Part shown: positions 42,069 through 49,915 of the stretch, one piece after another | How the letters are laid out: each line of letters starts with the position of its first letter | Position numbering within the stretch: the stretch's first letter is position 1 | Assembly (NCBI RefSeq): GCF_000190435.1 | Contig: NC_015152.1 | Location: 874,458-938,457, forward strand | From: Sphaerochaeta globosa str. Buddy | Lineage (GTDB): Bacteria > Spirochaetota > Spirochaetia > Sphaerochaetales > Sphaerochaetaceae | Reading direction: 5' to 3' | Length of the DNA stretch: 64,000 nucleotides | Translations under genes and position numbers: made by a program | The notes under the pieces: model-generated | Database searches by the model: none | What the model saw: only the letters and a program-made list of their open reading frames with translations | What the model was told of the DNA's origin: nothing

Positions 42069-43667
42069 TTAACTCCGTTTGCGCTGTAGGTGCTGCAAGT
42101 ATTGGCGTGGTGATATACCTTCAACCTTCTTGAACACTTTACTGAAGTAAAAAGAACTCTCAAAACCAAGTTTATCGGCGACTTCATATATTTTCAAATC
42201 GCCCTTTGCCATCATTTCCTTGGCGGCAGCAATTTTGGCACTGGTAGTATATTCCACGAAACTGCAACCACCGTACCGGGAAAAGAGGCTGCTGAGGTAG
42301 TTCTGACTGAACCCAAACAGGAGTGCGACCTCTCCTAGGTTGAGCTTTCGAGCTACATTCTCCTTTATGTACTGTTGGATGTTGGCAACCACCTTGGCCC
42401 GATAATCCTGCTTGCGTGACTGCAGCTGTTCTACCAGTCCGTGAGCCAGCTGCCTCAGGTAAGTGCTGCATTGGGCGGTGGTTGCAGAGCTGTAAATCTG
42501 CCGATATCCCCCGCTCTCGTCCGCAAAAGCGCTTTGGACCAGATTCTGGCCGTCCGGCAGCAACGTAATGGCCATGTAGAGTATGTTGCTCGCAGTCTCA
42601 ACTGCTTGCAAGGCTGAGATACATTGGTCCTGCATTTCCTTGGCAATATCCTCGATGACCTTCGCCAATTGGTCGGCATCCAACTCTTCAAAGGCACGGG
42701 TCAGACGGACCTTGAATGGACCGAGGTCGAAGCTAGAACCTTCAGTATTCTTTCGTTCCGCCATCAGGATGGTGTGTCCATCGCTTGAGGATGCCAGCAA
42801 CTGCCGTGCCGAAAGGAAGGATTCATTGATATGGTAGGGATCTTGCACCGTAAGCCCCACGGAGCAGACCAACTGCACTGAGAAATAGTTGTAGATGACC
42901 TGCAAGGTTTTCTCGAGCACTTGGCGGATGATGGTTCTGTAATGTTCCGCTTGCTCAGATGTCAAGCAGAAGGTGATGGCCAAGTGATGCAGGTCGAGAC
43001 TGGTAATGTAGGTGGTTAAATACCGGCCAAGGGTTTCCTTGAGCATTCCTACCGTACTGTAATACAAATTGACTTCCGCTTCTTCCTGCTTGGATTTGAT
43101 CTCGACATAGCAGACTGCATACCAGCTTTCGTCGAAGGAGATTTGCAACTCCTGCTTCTGTTTCTCAAAGCTTTGGCGGGAGTCGATCAGGCCATTGAAG
43201 AGGCGAACGAAGAACTTGTCTCGGAAGGATTGCATGGCACTGCGTTCGAGCAGGGGAAATGTATGGCCGCTTTCTGCTTGCAAGGTCTCAAGCAACTGCA
43301 GCGCCTTTGTTACACTCGAACGAAGACTCTGTTCAGTCAGCTCAAGCTTAACCAAATAGTCTACCGCCTGGTAGGTCAAGGCTTCTTTCACAAAGCTGAA
43401 TTCCTCATAGCTTGTCAACAATATGAACAATGGGATTCTTCCATACGTCTTAGAGCTCGCTTTCAGGACTTCCAGACCGCTTTTGATCGGCATTTTTATA
43501 TCGGTGATGACAAGGTCCGGCCTCTCTTTGGCGATGGCATCTTCCAATTGTTTGCCGTTACGGGCTACGGCTACAATCTCTATGCCCAGTTCATTCCATG
43601 AGAGCATGGATTGCAGACCTACCAATACCAACGGCTCATCGTCGGCAATGATCAGTTTTGTGGCCAT
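42069..43667 (-). CDS. YesN-type response regulator with AraC DNA-binding domain
   Basis: A 532-residue protein. The receiver domain (1-125) has the acidic pair DDE at 9-11, phosphorylation site Asp56 in LVITDIKMP, and the late LTSYEEF and VDYLVKLELTE. A long middle region is typical of YesN proteins. The C-terminal AraC-type double helix-turn-helix includes LNLGEVALLFGFSQNYLSSLFSRYGG and YEVADKLGFESSFYFSKVFKKVEGISPRQY. It should activate the sugar operons on either side when phosphorylated by the kinase. It overlaps the kinase gene by 16 bases and has AAGGAGG before the ATG. Confidence 0.93.
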   Translation of the reverse strand: MATKLIIADDEPLVLVGLQSMLSWNELGIEIVAVARNGKQLEDAIAKERPDLVITDIKMPIKSGLEVLKASSKTYGRIPLFILLTSYEEFSFVKEALTYQAVDYLVKLELTEQSLRSSVTKALQLLETLQAESGHTFPLLERSAMQSFRDKFFVRLFNGLIDSRQSFEKQKQELQISFDESWYAVCYVEIKSKQEEAEVNLYYSTVGMLKETLGRYLTTYITSLDLHHLAITFCLTSEQAEHYRTIIRQVLEKTLQVIYNYFSVQLVCSVGLTVQDPYHINESFLSARQLLASSSDGHTILMAERKNTEGSSFDLGPFKVRLTRAFEELDADQLAKVIEDIAKEMQDQCISALQAVETASNILYMAITLLPDGQNLVQSAFADESGGYRQIYSSATTAQCSTYLRQLAHGLVEQLQSRKQDYRAKVVANIQQYIKENVARKLNLGEVALLFGFSQNYLSSLFSRYGGCSFVEYTTSAKIAAAKEMMAKGDLKIYEVADKLGFESSFYFSKVFKKVEGISPRQYLQHLQRKRS

Positions 43668-45427
43668 GGCCGGCCCTCCTTGGTGCGTTTCGGCAAACGA
43701 ATTACTGCCTTAGTGTACAAACCCACCTCACTTTCGATGGATAGTCCAAAGTCACTTCCATAGGTGTACTCAATACGTTTTGCGACATTTCGGATGCCGA
43801 TTTCACGGAACATGCCTTTGGCAGGAGAGCTTGAAGTACTAAAAACTTCTGCGATGGTCTTCTCATTCATACCCACCCCGTCGTCCTTGATGACCAATGT
43901 AACGGAATGCTCATTCTCCTCATATGCAGTAAGGGTAACCGTGCCCGCTCCTCCCTTGGGTTCGATGCCATGGAAAATGGCATTCTCCACCAAGGGTTGC
44001 AGGGTGAAACGAGGTATACCAACACTAAGGAACCTTCCCTCGATAAGATTCTGCAGAACCAAGGTTCCCCCGTACCGATACTTCTGGATGACGAAGTAGT
44101 CGTCAAGCAGTGCAAGTTCCGCTTCCAAGCTGATGATCGGCTCGTCCGCCTTACTTACGTTTTTCATAAGTCTCGAAAGGCTTGTTGTCATTTCTGCAAT
44201 GCCGGGAGCCTTCTGCAACGTTGCCATCCACTTGATGGAGTTCAGGGTGTTGTACAGGAAATGGGGATTGATCTGGCTTTGGAGCATCCGATATTCCAAC
44301 TCTTGTTTCTTCTTCTCATCGGCGATGCGGCGCTCCAGCAGTGAGTCGATTCGTAATGCCAGATCATTGATTCCTTTGCCGATATCTCCCAATTCGTCGT
44401 CCCACTCGATGGATGGGTCGCTGGAGAAGTCGCTATGGGCAATAGCTTTGACTCTTTCCTGGATTTTTGCGATGGGGCGGTTGAATAGACGGTTGAGCAA
44501 TAGTGTCAGCAACAAACCGAACATCAAAACTACAACCATAATAATGGCAAGCAGGCCAAAGTACAGCGTGCGTTCGAAGCGGACCTTGCCTGAAGGCAGG
44601 CTTTGGGAGAGCGAAATATCCTGGAACCCCGTGGGACATGTTACCAACAAGTGTTTTCCGCCCTCCATCCGTACCGCATTGACCGTGGTTTGTTCCCCTG
44701 CAGTATCGAAATTCTGCTGGTCAAGCTGTGGAGTCGTGATGCGATGAAATTTGTTGTCCCTGATTTCATAGAAATATTCCCCGATGGTCAGGTAGAGTGA
44801 TGAATCCTCACTGAGGGTATAATCCTTGATCAAATCAAGAATAAGGGATGCTGAAACGGCCAGATAGAGCTGACCGGTCACTTGTGTTGAGGATGAGCGG
44901 TTGATCACCCGTCTGATCGGCAGTACTTGCTCATCCTTGAGCAGGAAGGGGTCTTCACCGATGGGGCTCCAACCGGCATTCTCTGTATAGGAAAGGGGAA
45001 GGACCTGTTGCACGTTTGAAACCGTTACCGGTTTGCTGTCACTCATGGAAAGTCCGGTATGGATGAGCTTGGTATGGTGTATGTCAGTGATGATGATCCT
45101 GCTCACATAGCTTTGGGCAAGGTTGTTCATCACCTCCTCCTTGACCCGTTCATAGGTGACCAGGGCATTCTGGGTTCCCTCGGTTTCCAGATAGGCAAGG
45201 ACTTGGGTGTTGGTAGTACTCCAGCGTACCAGTGAGTCGATGGCGATCATGCTCTCCCGGGCCTTCGCCCCGATGAACTGCAGGTTGAATTCGGTGGAGG
45301 AAATCTGACTTTGCAGAGCAAACGACCGAAAGAGGAAAAAACTGAAGGTTGCCACCAGTATGGCAAGGGTCAGGGTGAATGTTACAGTGATCAGTGTAAT
45401 TTTCCCCTTCAGGGTTTTCAGTCGCAT
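43652..45427 (-). CDS. YesM-type sensor histidine kinase
   Basis: A 591-residue kinase with two membrane helices (about 9-35 and 285-310) enclosing an extracytoplasmic sensor domain, then a HAMP domain. The His_kinase domain carries the phospho-acceptor in LQSQINPHFLYNTLNSIKWMATL, and the ATPase domain has LQPLVENAIFHGIEP and IKDDGVGMNE. It probably senses an extracytoplasmic sugar or the loaded binding protein and phosphorylates the overlapping response regulator. AAGGAGGAG precedes the ATG. It is divergent from the binding-protein operon at 45673. Confidence 0.93.
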   Translation of the reverse strand: MRLKTLKGKITLITVTFTLTLAILVATFSFFLFRSFALQSQISSTEFNLQFIGAKARESMIAIDSLVRWSTTNTQVLAYLETEGTQNALVTYERVKEEVMNNLAQSYVSRIIITDIHHTKLIHTGLSMSDSKPVTVSNVQQVLPLSYTENAGWSPIGEDPFLLKDEQVLPIRRVINRSSSTQVTGQLYLAVSASLILDLIKDYTLSEDSSLYLTIGEYFYEIRDNKFHRITTPQLDQQNFDTAGEQTTVNAVRMEGGKHLLVTCPTGFQDISLSQSLPSGKVRFERTLYFGLLAIIMVVVLMFGLLLTLLLNRLFNRPIAKIQERVKAIAHSDFSSDPSIEWDDELGDIGKGINDLALRIDSLLERRIADEKKKQELEYRMLQSQINPHFLYNTLNSIKWMATLQKAPGIAEMTTSLSRLMKNVSKADEPIISLEAELALLDDYFVIQKYRYGGTLVLQNLIEGRFLSVGIPRFTLQPLVENAIFHGIEPKGGAGTVTLTAYEENEHSVTLVIKDDGVGMNEKTIAEVFSTSSSPAKGMFREIGIRNVAKRIEYTYGSDFGLSIESEVGLYTKAVIRLPKRTKEGRPWPQN

Positions 45428-45672
45428 AGGCTCCTCCTTGCTAGAGTATGAGACCAGAGTCTTGGTTTCCGCAACCAGAAAGCAGATGGACAGGATTATC
45501 TTCGGAAAATTCTACAGGTTTGAGGATAAAAGTGCAGTATTTTCCCCTCTTGCGGAAAATTGTCGATATTTTGTGAAGCGAATTGCATAGCGTTGTGCAA
45601 AAATGGGCCGTACCCTTGATGATAGAAGCGAGGAATATCCTCAGCTTGTATGAACCGTAAGGAGGTTTATTC

Positions 45673-46959
45673 ATGAAAAAGGCACTTACAATCATTCTGG
45701 TACTCTGCCTTGTGTTCAGTTCTGTGTTCGCACAGGGAACCAAGGAAGAAGCAGCAACCACAGCAGTAGGCACGACCACTCTTAAGTGGGCATTGTGGGA
45801 TATCGCATCCACTACCTATTATGAACCGTTGATCAAGGCCTACGAAGCAAAGAACCCGAACGTCAAGATTGAGATGCTTGACCTCGGCTCTGCCGACTTT
45901 ATGACCATGTTGAGGACTCAGCTTTCCGGTGGAGACTCTTCGATCGACGTAGTCACCATCAAGGACATCCCTGGATACAACAATTTGGTCAAGGGCAATC
46001 TCTTGATGAACCTGAACGACAAAATCAAGAGTGAGAACGTCGACCTCTCCCTCTATGGCGGCACCACCGACCAGATTTCTGTCGACAGCAAGCTCTACGG
46101 CATTCCGTTCCGCAGTGACTTCTGGGTTGTTTTCTACAACAAGGATGTCTTTGACAAGGCCGGCGTAGCATATCCGGACAATGATATGACGTTTGCTGAG
46201 TACGATGCCCTTGCTCGCAAAATGACCAGCGGAACCGGAGCCGGCAAGGTATATGGCGCCCATTATCATACCTGGAGATCTGCAGTCCAGCTCTTCGGTA
46301 TCCTCGATGGCAAGAACACCATCGTCGATGGCACCTATAACTTCCTCAAGCCCTACTATGAGATGATCCTCAGCCAGCAGAAGGACGGCATTGTACAGAA
46401 TTATGCCACCCTCAGGACCTCTTCCACCCACTATAGCGGTGTCTTCTACAACAATAGCGTCGCCATGATGAACATGGGCTCCTGGTTCATCGCCACCCTC
46501 ATCAATCAGATCGACCAGGGCAAGACCGAGGTTAAGAACTGGGGTCTGGTCAAGTATCCTCATGCTGAAGGTGTTCCTGCCGGAACCACACTGGGAACCA
46601 TTACCAGCCTTGGCGTCAGCAATGCTTCCAAGAAAAAGGATGCAGCATTTGATTTTGTGAAGTTCGTCACTGGTCCCGAAGGTGCTCAGATCATCGCCAA
46701 GACCGGAACGATTCCCTCCATCAAGGATGCTGAAGTCGTAAAGATCATCGCTTCCAAGCCTGGCTTCCCCGCTGACCAGAATAGCAAGGACGCCTTGCAG
46801 GTTGCAAAGACCTATCTCGAGATGCCCTTGCACGAGAGAGCCGGCGAAATCGAGGTTGTTCTCAATCAGGTCCATGATGAGATCATGACCAACAACATCA
46901 GTGTTGATGCAGGTCTTGCAAAGTTGAACGAGCAGGTTCAGAAGATTCTGGCCAAATAA
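45673..46959 (+). CDS. Sugar-binding protein of the uronide-oligosaccharide ABC importer
   Basis: A 428-residue periplasmic binding protein. The signal peptide runs MKKALTIILVLCLVFSSVFA with cleavage before QGTKEEA. The mature part follows the family-1 pattern (LKWALWDIASTTYYEPLIKAYEAKNPNVKIEM, later KKKDAAFDFVKFVTGPEGAQ). It lies directly across from the sensor kinase and is followed by two permeases, a GH88 hydrolase and a heparinase-like lyase, so the ligand is probably an unsaturated uronic-acid oligosaccharide. AAGGAGG precedes the ATG. The 245-base gap to the kinase gene probably carries the YesN site. Confidence 0.9.
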   Translation: MKKALTIILVLCLVFSSVFAQGTKEEAATTAVGTTTLKWALWDIASTTYYEPLIKAYEAKNPNVKIEMLDLGSADFMTMLRTQLSGGDSSIDVVTIKDIPGYNNLVKGNLLMNLNDKIKSENVDLSLYGGTTDQISVDSKLYGIPFRSDFWVVFYNKDVFDKAGVAYPDNDMTFAEYDALARKMTSGTGAGKVYGAHYHTWRSAVQLFGILDGKNTIVDGTYNFLKPYYEMILSQQKDGIVQNYATLRTSSTHYSGVFYNNSVAMMNMGSWFIATLINQIDQGKTEVKNWGLVKYPHAEGVPAGTTLGTITSLGVSNASKKKDAAFDFVKFVTGPEGAQIIAKTGTIPSIKDAEVVKIIASKPGFPADQNSKDALQVAKTYLEMPLHERAGEIEVVLNQVHDEIMTNNISVDAGLAKLNEQVQKILAK

Positions 46960-46975
46960 GTTTTATGCAGTATCA

Positions 46976-47003
46976 GGTACAGGGGGCTTGTGCTCCCTGT
47001 ACC
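46976..47003 (+). promoter_or_regulatory. Intercistronic hairpin between binding protein and permease
   Basis: GGTACAGGG and CCCTGTACC form a perfect nine-base stem with a ten-base loop, without a T-tract. It occupies the same position as the hairpins at 8187-8212 and 34751-34772 in the other two sugar operons. Confidence 0.6.
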
Positions 47004-47028
47004 CTCATGGTTACGAGAGGATGGTTTC

Positions 47029-47907
47029 ATGGCCTCAAAGAAAGCTAACTTCAAAAAACAGTTGGTGGCGTATAGTTTTTTAGCTCCCAACTTCATCGGT
47101 TTTGCCATTTTTACACTGGTTCCCATTGTGTTTGCCGTTGTCTTGGCTTTTCTTCGCTGGGATGGTGCAAACCCCATTGAATGGGCAGGCTTATCCAACT
47201 TTACCGAACTGTTCGATGACGACCAGTTCAAGGCAGCACTGAAAAATACTATTGTCTACACCGCTGGTACGGTTCCCTTTACCTTGCTGGCCAGCTTATT
47301 TCTTGCGGTTATTCTCAATCAGGGAATCAAAGCCCGCAATTTTTTTCGAACGGTAAGTTTTTTCCCCTATATTGCATCGCTGGTTGCGGTTGCCGCTGTT
47401 TGGAATATGATTTTCAATCCCTCCAAAGGACCGGTCAACATGCTTTTGTATTCTCTTGGTTTTGAAAATGTCCCCGGATGGGCTGCAGACAAGGATTGGG
47501 CGATGATTACCATCATCCTTTTCAGTGTCTGGAAATATATGGGATATTACATGATTATTTACCTTGCTGGACTGCAGGGAATTAATCCGGAACTCTACGA
47601 GGCTGCAAACCTTGATGGAACAAACACCTGGCAACGATTTCGCTATGTGACTGTCCCTCAGCTCAGTGCAACGACCTTCTTTATTCTGGTGATGCTCACC
47701 ATCCAGTGCTTCAAAGTCTATGATATCGTCTACATGGTAACCCAGGCGGGTCCGGGAACGGCTACGCTGGTTCTGGTCTACGACATCTATAATAAAGCGT
47801 TCGTCAGTTGGAATCTTGGCTCCGCAAGTGCAGTAGCCATGGTGCTCTTCGCCCTCGTCCTTGCTGTCACCCTGATCCAATTCAGGGCTGAGAAGCGGAT
47901 TCGGTAG
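47029..47907 (+). CDS. Carbohydrate ABC transporter permease (MalF/UgpA type)
   Basis: A 292-residue membrane protein with six helices starting at VAYSFLAPNFIGFAIFTLVPIVF, and the EAA loop YEAANLDGTNTWQRFRYVTVPQLSATTFF. GAGAGGA eight bases before the ATG at 47029 decides the start against an earlier in-frame codon inside the hairpin region. It forms the channel with the next gene's product and imports the ligand of the preceding binding protein. No ATPase is encoded in the operon. Confidence 0.9.
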   Translation: MASKKANFKKQLVAYSFLAPNFIGFAIFTLVPIVFAVVLAFLRWDGANPIEWAGLSNFTELFDDDQFKAALKNTIVYTAGTVPFTLLASLFLAVILNQGIKARNFFRTVSFFPYIASLVAVAAVWNMIFNPSKGPVNMLLYSLGFENVPGWAADKDWAMITIILFSVWKYMGYYMIIYLAGLQGINPELYEAANLDGTNTWQRFRYVTVPQLSATTFFILVMLTIQCFKVYDIVYMVTQAGPGTATLVLVYDIYNKAFVSWNLGSASAVAMVLFALVLAVTLIQFRAEKRIR

Positions 47908-47918
47908 GGAGGTAAGGC

Positions 47919-48755
47919 ATGCAAGTACATTCCAACAAACAAAAAGTAACGATGGCTCTTTTGTACACACTCTTGGTTCTTTGCTCATTGGCGATGCTGG
48001 TACCATTCATCTGGATGCTCAGCTCCTCGCTCAAGCTTGACAAGGATGTTTTTACCTTCCCCATAGAATGGATTCCTTCCAATCCACGCTGGATTAACTA
48101 TGCAGAAATTTGGACTACCATCCCTTTGGGGCAATTTCTCAAGAACACGGTGAAGCTCACCCTTATTGTCACCTTCTTGCAGTTGTTGACTTCTTCCTTT
48201 GCAGCCTATGCTTTTGCTAAGTTGCAGTTCAAGGGTCGTGATTTTCTCTTCTTGGGATATATAGCTACCATCGCCATGCCTTGGCAGGTCTATATGGTCC
48301 CCCAGTTCATGATGATACGCTCGTTTGGCTTGAACAATACCCATTTGGCAATCATCTGCCTGCAGGCCTTCAGCGCTTTCGGTGTTTTCTTGATGAAGCA
48401 GTTTTACATGAGTGTGCCTGATGAGCTGTGTGAGGCTGCAAGAATCGATGGTATGAGCGAGTATCGGATCTGGGCTCAGATCATGCTTCCTCTCTCCAAG
48501 CCGGCTCTCTCCACCTTGACGATTTTTACCTTCGTCAATACATGGAATGACTTTCTCGGTCCCTTGTTGTATTTGACGAGGATGGAGTTGAAGACCATCC
48601 AAATCGGGTTGAGAATGTTCATCAGCCAGTACTCAAGCGAGTATGGCCTCATTATGGCGGCTAGTGTTGTCGCTCTCATTCCTGTAGTCATTGTGTTTCT
48701 TACCTTGCAGAAGTTCTTCGTCCAGGGTGTTGCAACGGCAGGGTTGAAGGGGTAG
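47919..48755 (+). CDS. Carbohydrate ABC transporter permease (MalG/AraQ type)
   Basis: A 278-residue membrane protein with six helices and the EAA loop LCEAARIDGMSEYRIWAQIMLPLSKPALS; it ends FFVQGVATAGLKG, as CUT1 MalG-like permeases do. GGGAGG precedes the ATG, 11 bases after the first permease. The GH88 gene starts two bases after its stop, so uptake and breakdown are translationally linked. Confidence 0.9.
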   Translation: MQVHSNKQKVTMALLYTLLVLCSLAMLVPFIWMLSSSLKLDKDVFTFPIEWIPSNPRWINYAEIWTTIPLGQFLKNTVKLTLIVTFLQLLTSSFAAYAFAKLQFKGRDFLFLGYIATIAMPWQVYMVPQFMMIRSFGLNNTHLAIICLQAFSAFGVFLMKQFYMSVPDELCEAARIDGMSEYRIWAQIMLPLSKPALSTLTIFTFVNTWNDFLGPLLYLTRMELKTIQIGLRMFISQYSSEYGLIMAASVVALIPVVIVFLTLQKFFVQGVATAGLKG

Positions 48756-48757
48756 CA

Positions 48758-49906
48758 ATGAGAGAAATCACAGAACAGACAGTAAAGAAGGCTCTCGATG
48801 AAGCTGCATGCCAAGTCAGAAGGAACCTGCCTTCGTTCACCTATCAATGCCAGAATCACTCATCGGTCAACAATTGGTATCCTGCAGTTGAAAACAACCA
48901 GTGGACCTGCGGATTCTGGCCGGGGGAAGTCTGTCTTGCCTATGAGCATACACAGGACCCGGTGTTTTTGCATGCAGCGCATATTCTGAGTGAAAGTTTT
49001 CTCTCAAGAATCGAGCGAAAAATTGAGGTGGACCATCACGATATGGGCTTTCTCTATACGCCCTCTTGTGTTTCCTTGTACAAGCTTGATACAAGTCTCA
49101 GGGCACGCAAGGCAGCCCTGCTTGCTGCCGACCAATTGCTTACCCGATTTCAGGAAAAGGGCTCCTTCCTGCAGGCTTGGGGACCGATGGGGGCACGGGA
49201 AAACTACCGCTTCATCATCGACTGTCTGATGAACCTGCCGTTGCTTTACTGGGCTAGTGAGCAGACTGGGGATGGAACGTACCGATCGATCGCCCTCAGG
49301 CATACCCAAACCTGTCTCGCTAACTCTTTCCGCCCCGACGGTTCGACATTTCATACCTTCTTCATGGATCCCGTGACGGGTGAGCCGGTACGAGGTGAGA
49401 CGTGCCAAGGCTATCGGGCCGACTCATCCTGGGCCCGCGGTCAGGCATGGGGAATATACGGCCTTGCAATGAGTTATCGCTATACTGCCGATTCGGTGTG
49501 CGTCGCTCAGTTTAGAAAGGCTGCCGCCTACTATCTTTCCAAGCTTCCTTCAGATTTGATCCCCTACTGGGACCTTATCTTCACCGAAGGGGATGAGCCC
49601 CGCGACTCATCCTCAGCCTCCATTGTCGCCTGCGGGTTTTTGGAGATGGCATCGTTGCTTGACGATGAGAAAGAAGCGCAGTTTTACATCGCCTGGGCCA
49701 AGGCCTTGATGCAAAGCCTGTATGATTCCTATCGCGTCACCGATCCCGGTCTTTCCAATGGCTTGGTATTACATGGTACGTATTCTAAGAAATCACCCTA
49801 TAATACCTGTACTCCCGAAGGGGTTGATGAATGCGTCTCGTGGGGTGATTATTTCTACATGGAAGCTCTGACCCGCCTAGGCGGTGATTGGGTTTCCTAC
49901 TGGTAG
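48758..49906 (+). CDS. GH88 unsaturated glucuronyl hydrolase
   Basis: A 382-residue cytoplasmic enzyme of the GH88 alpha6/alpha6-barrel family, normal length. VDHHDMGFLY (about residue 90) and FIIDCLMNLPLLYWAS (about 153) provide the two aspartates that correspond to the catalytic pair of Bacillus unsaturated glucuronyl hydrolase. YRADSSWARGQAWGIYG is the conserved glycine/tryptophan segment. It removes the 4-deoxy-unsaturated uronic acid from oligosaccharides made by lyases, by hydrating the double bond. It is encoded between the importer and a heparinase-like lyase. Confidence 0.92.
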   Translation: MREITEQTVKKALDEAACQVRRNLPSFTYQCQNHSSVNNWYPAVENNQWTCGFWPGEVCLAYEHTQDPVFLHAAHILSESFLSRIERKIEVDHHDMGFLYTPSCVSLYKLDTSLRARKAALLAADQLLTRFQEKGSFLQAWGPMGARENYRFIIDCLMNLPLLYWASEQTGDGTYRSIALRHTQTCLANSFRPDGSTFHTFFMDPVTGEPVRGETCQGYRADSSWARGQAWGIYGLAMSYRYTADSVCVAQFRKAAAYYLSKLPSDLIPYWDLIFTEGDEPRDSSSASIVACGFLEMASLLDDEKEAQFYIAWAKALMQSLYDSYRVTDPGLSNGLVLHGTYSKKSPYNTCTPEGVDECVSWGDYFYMEALTRLGGDWVSYW

Positions 49907-49915
49907 GGGGATTGG

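Noticed and set aside
45598-45625. A sigma-54-like -24/-12 element (TGGGCCGTACCCTTGAT) upstream of the 45673 binding-protein gene.
   Set aside because: The spacing is one base off, and the -12 GC is missing. The regulator nearby is YesN-type, not a sigma-54 activator.
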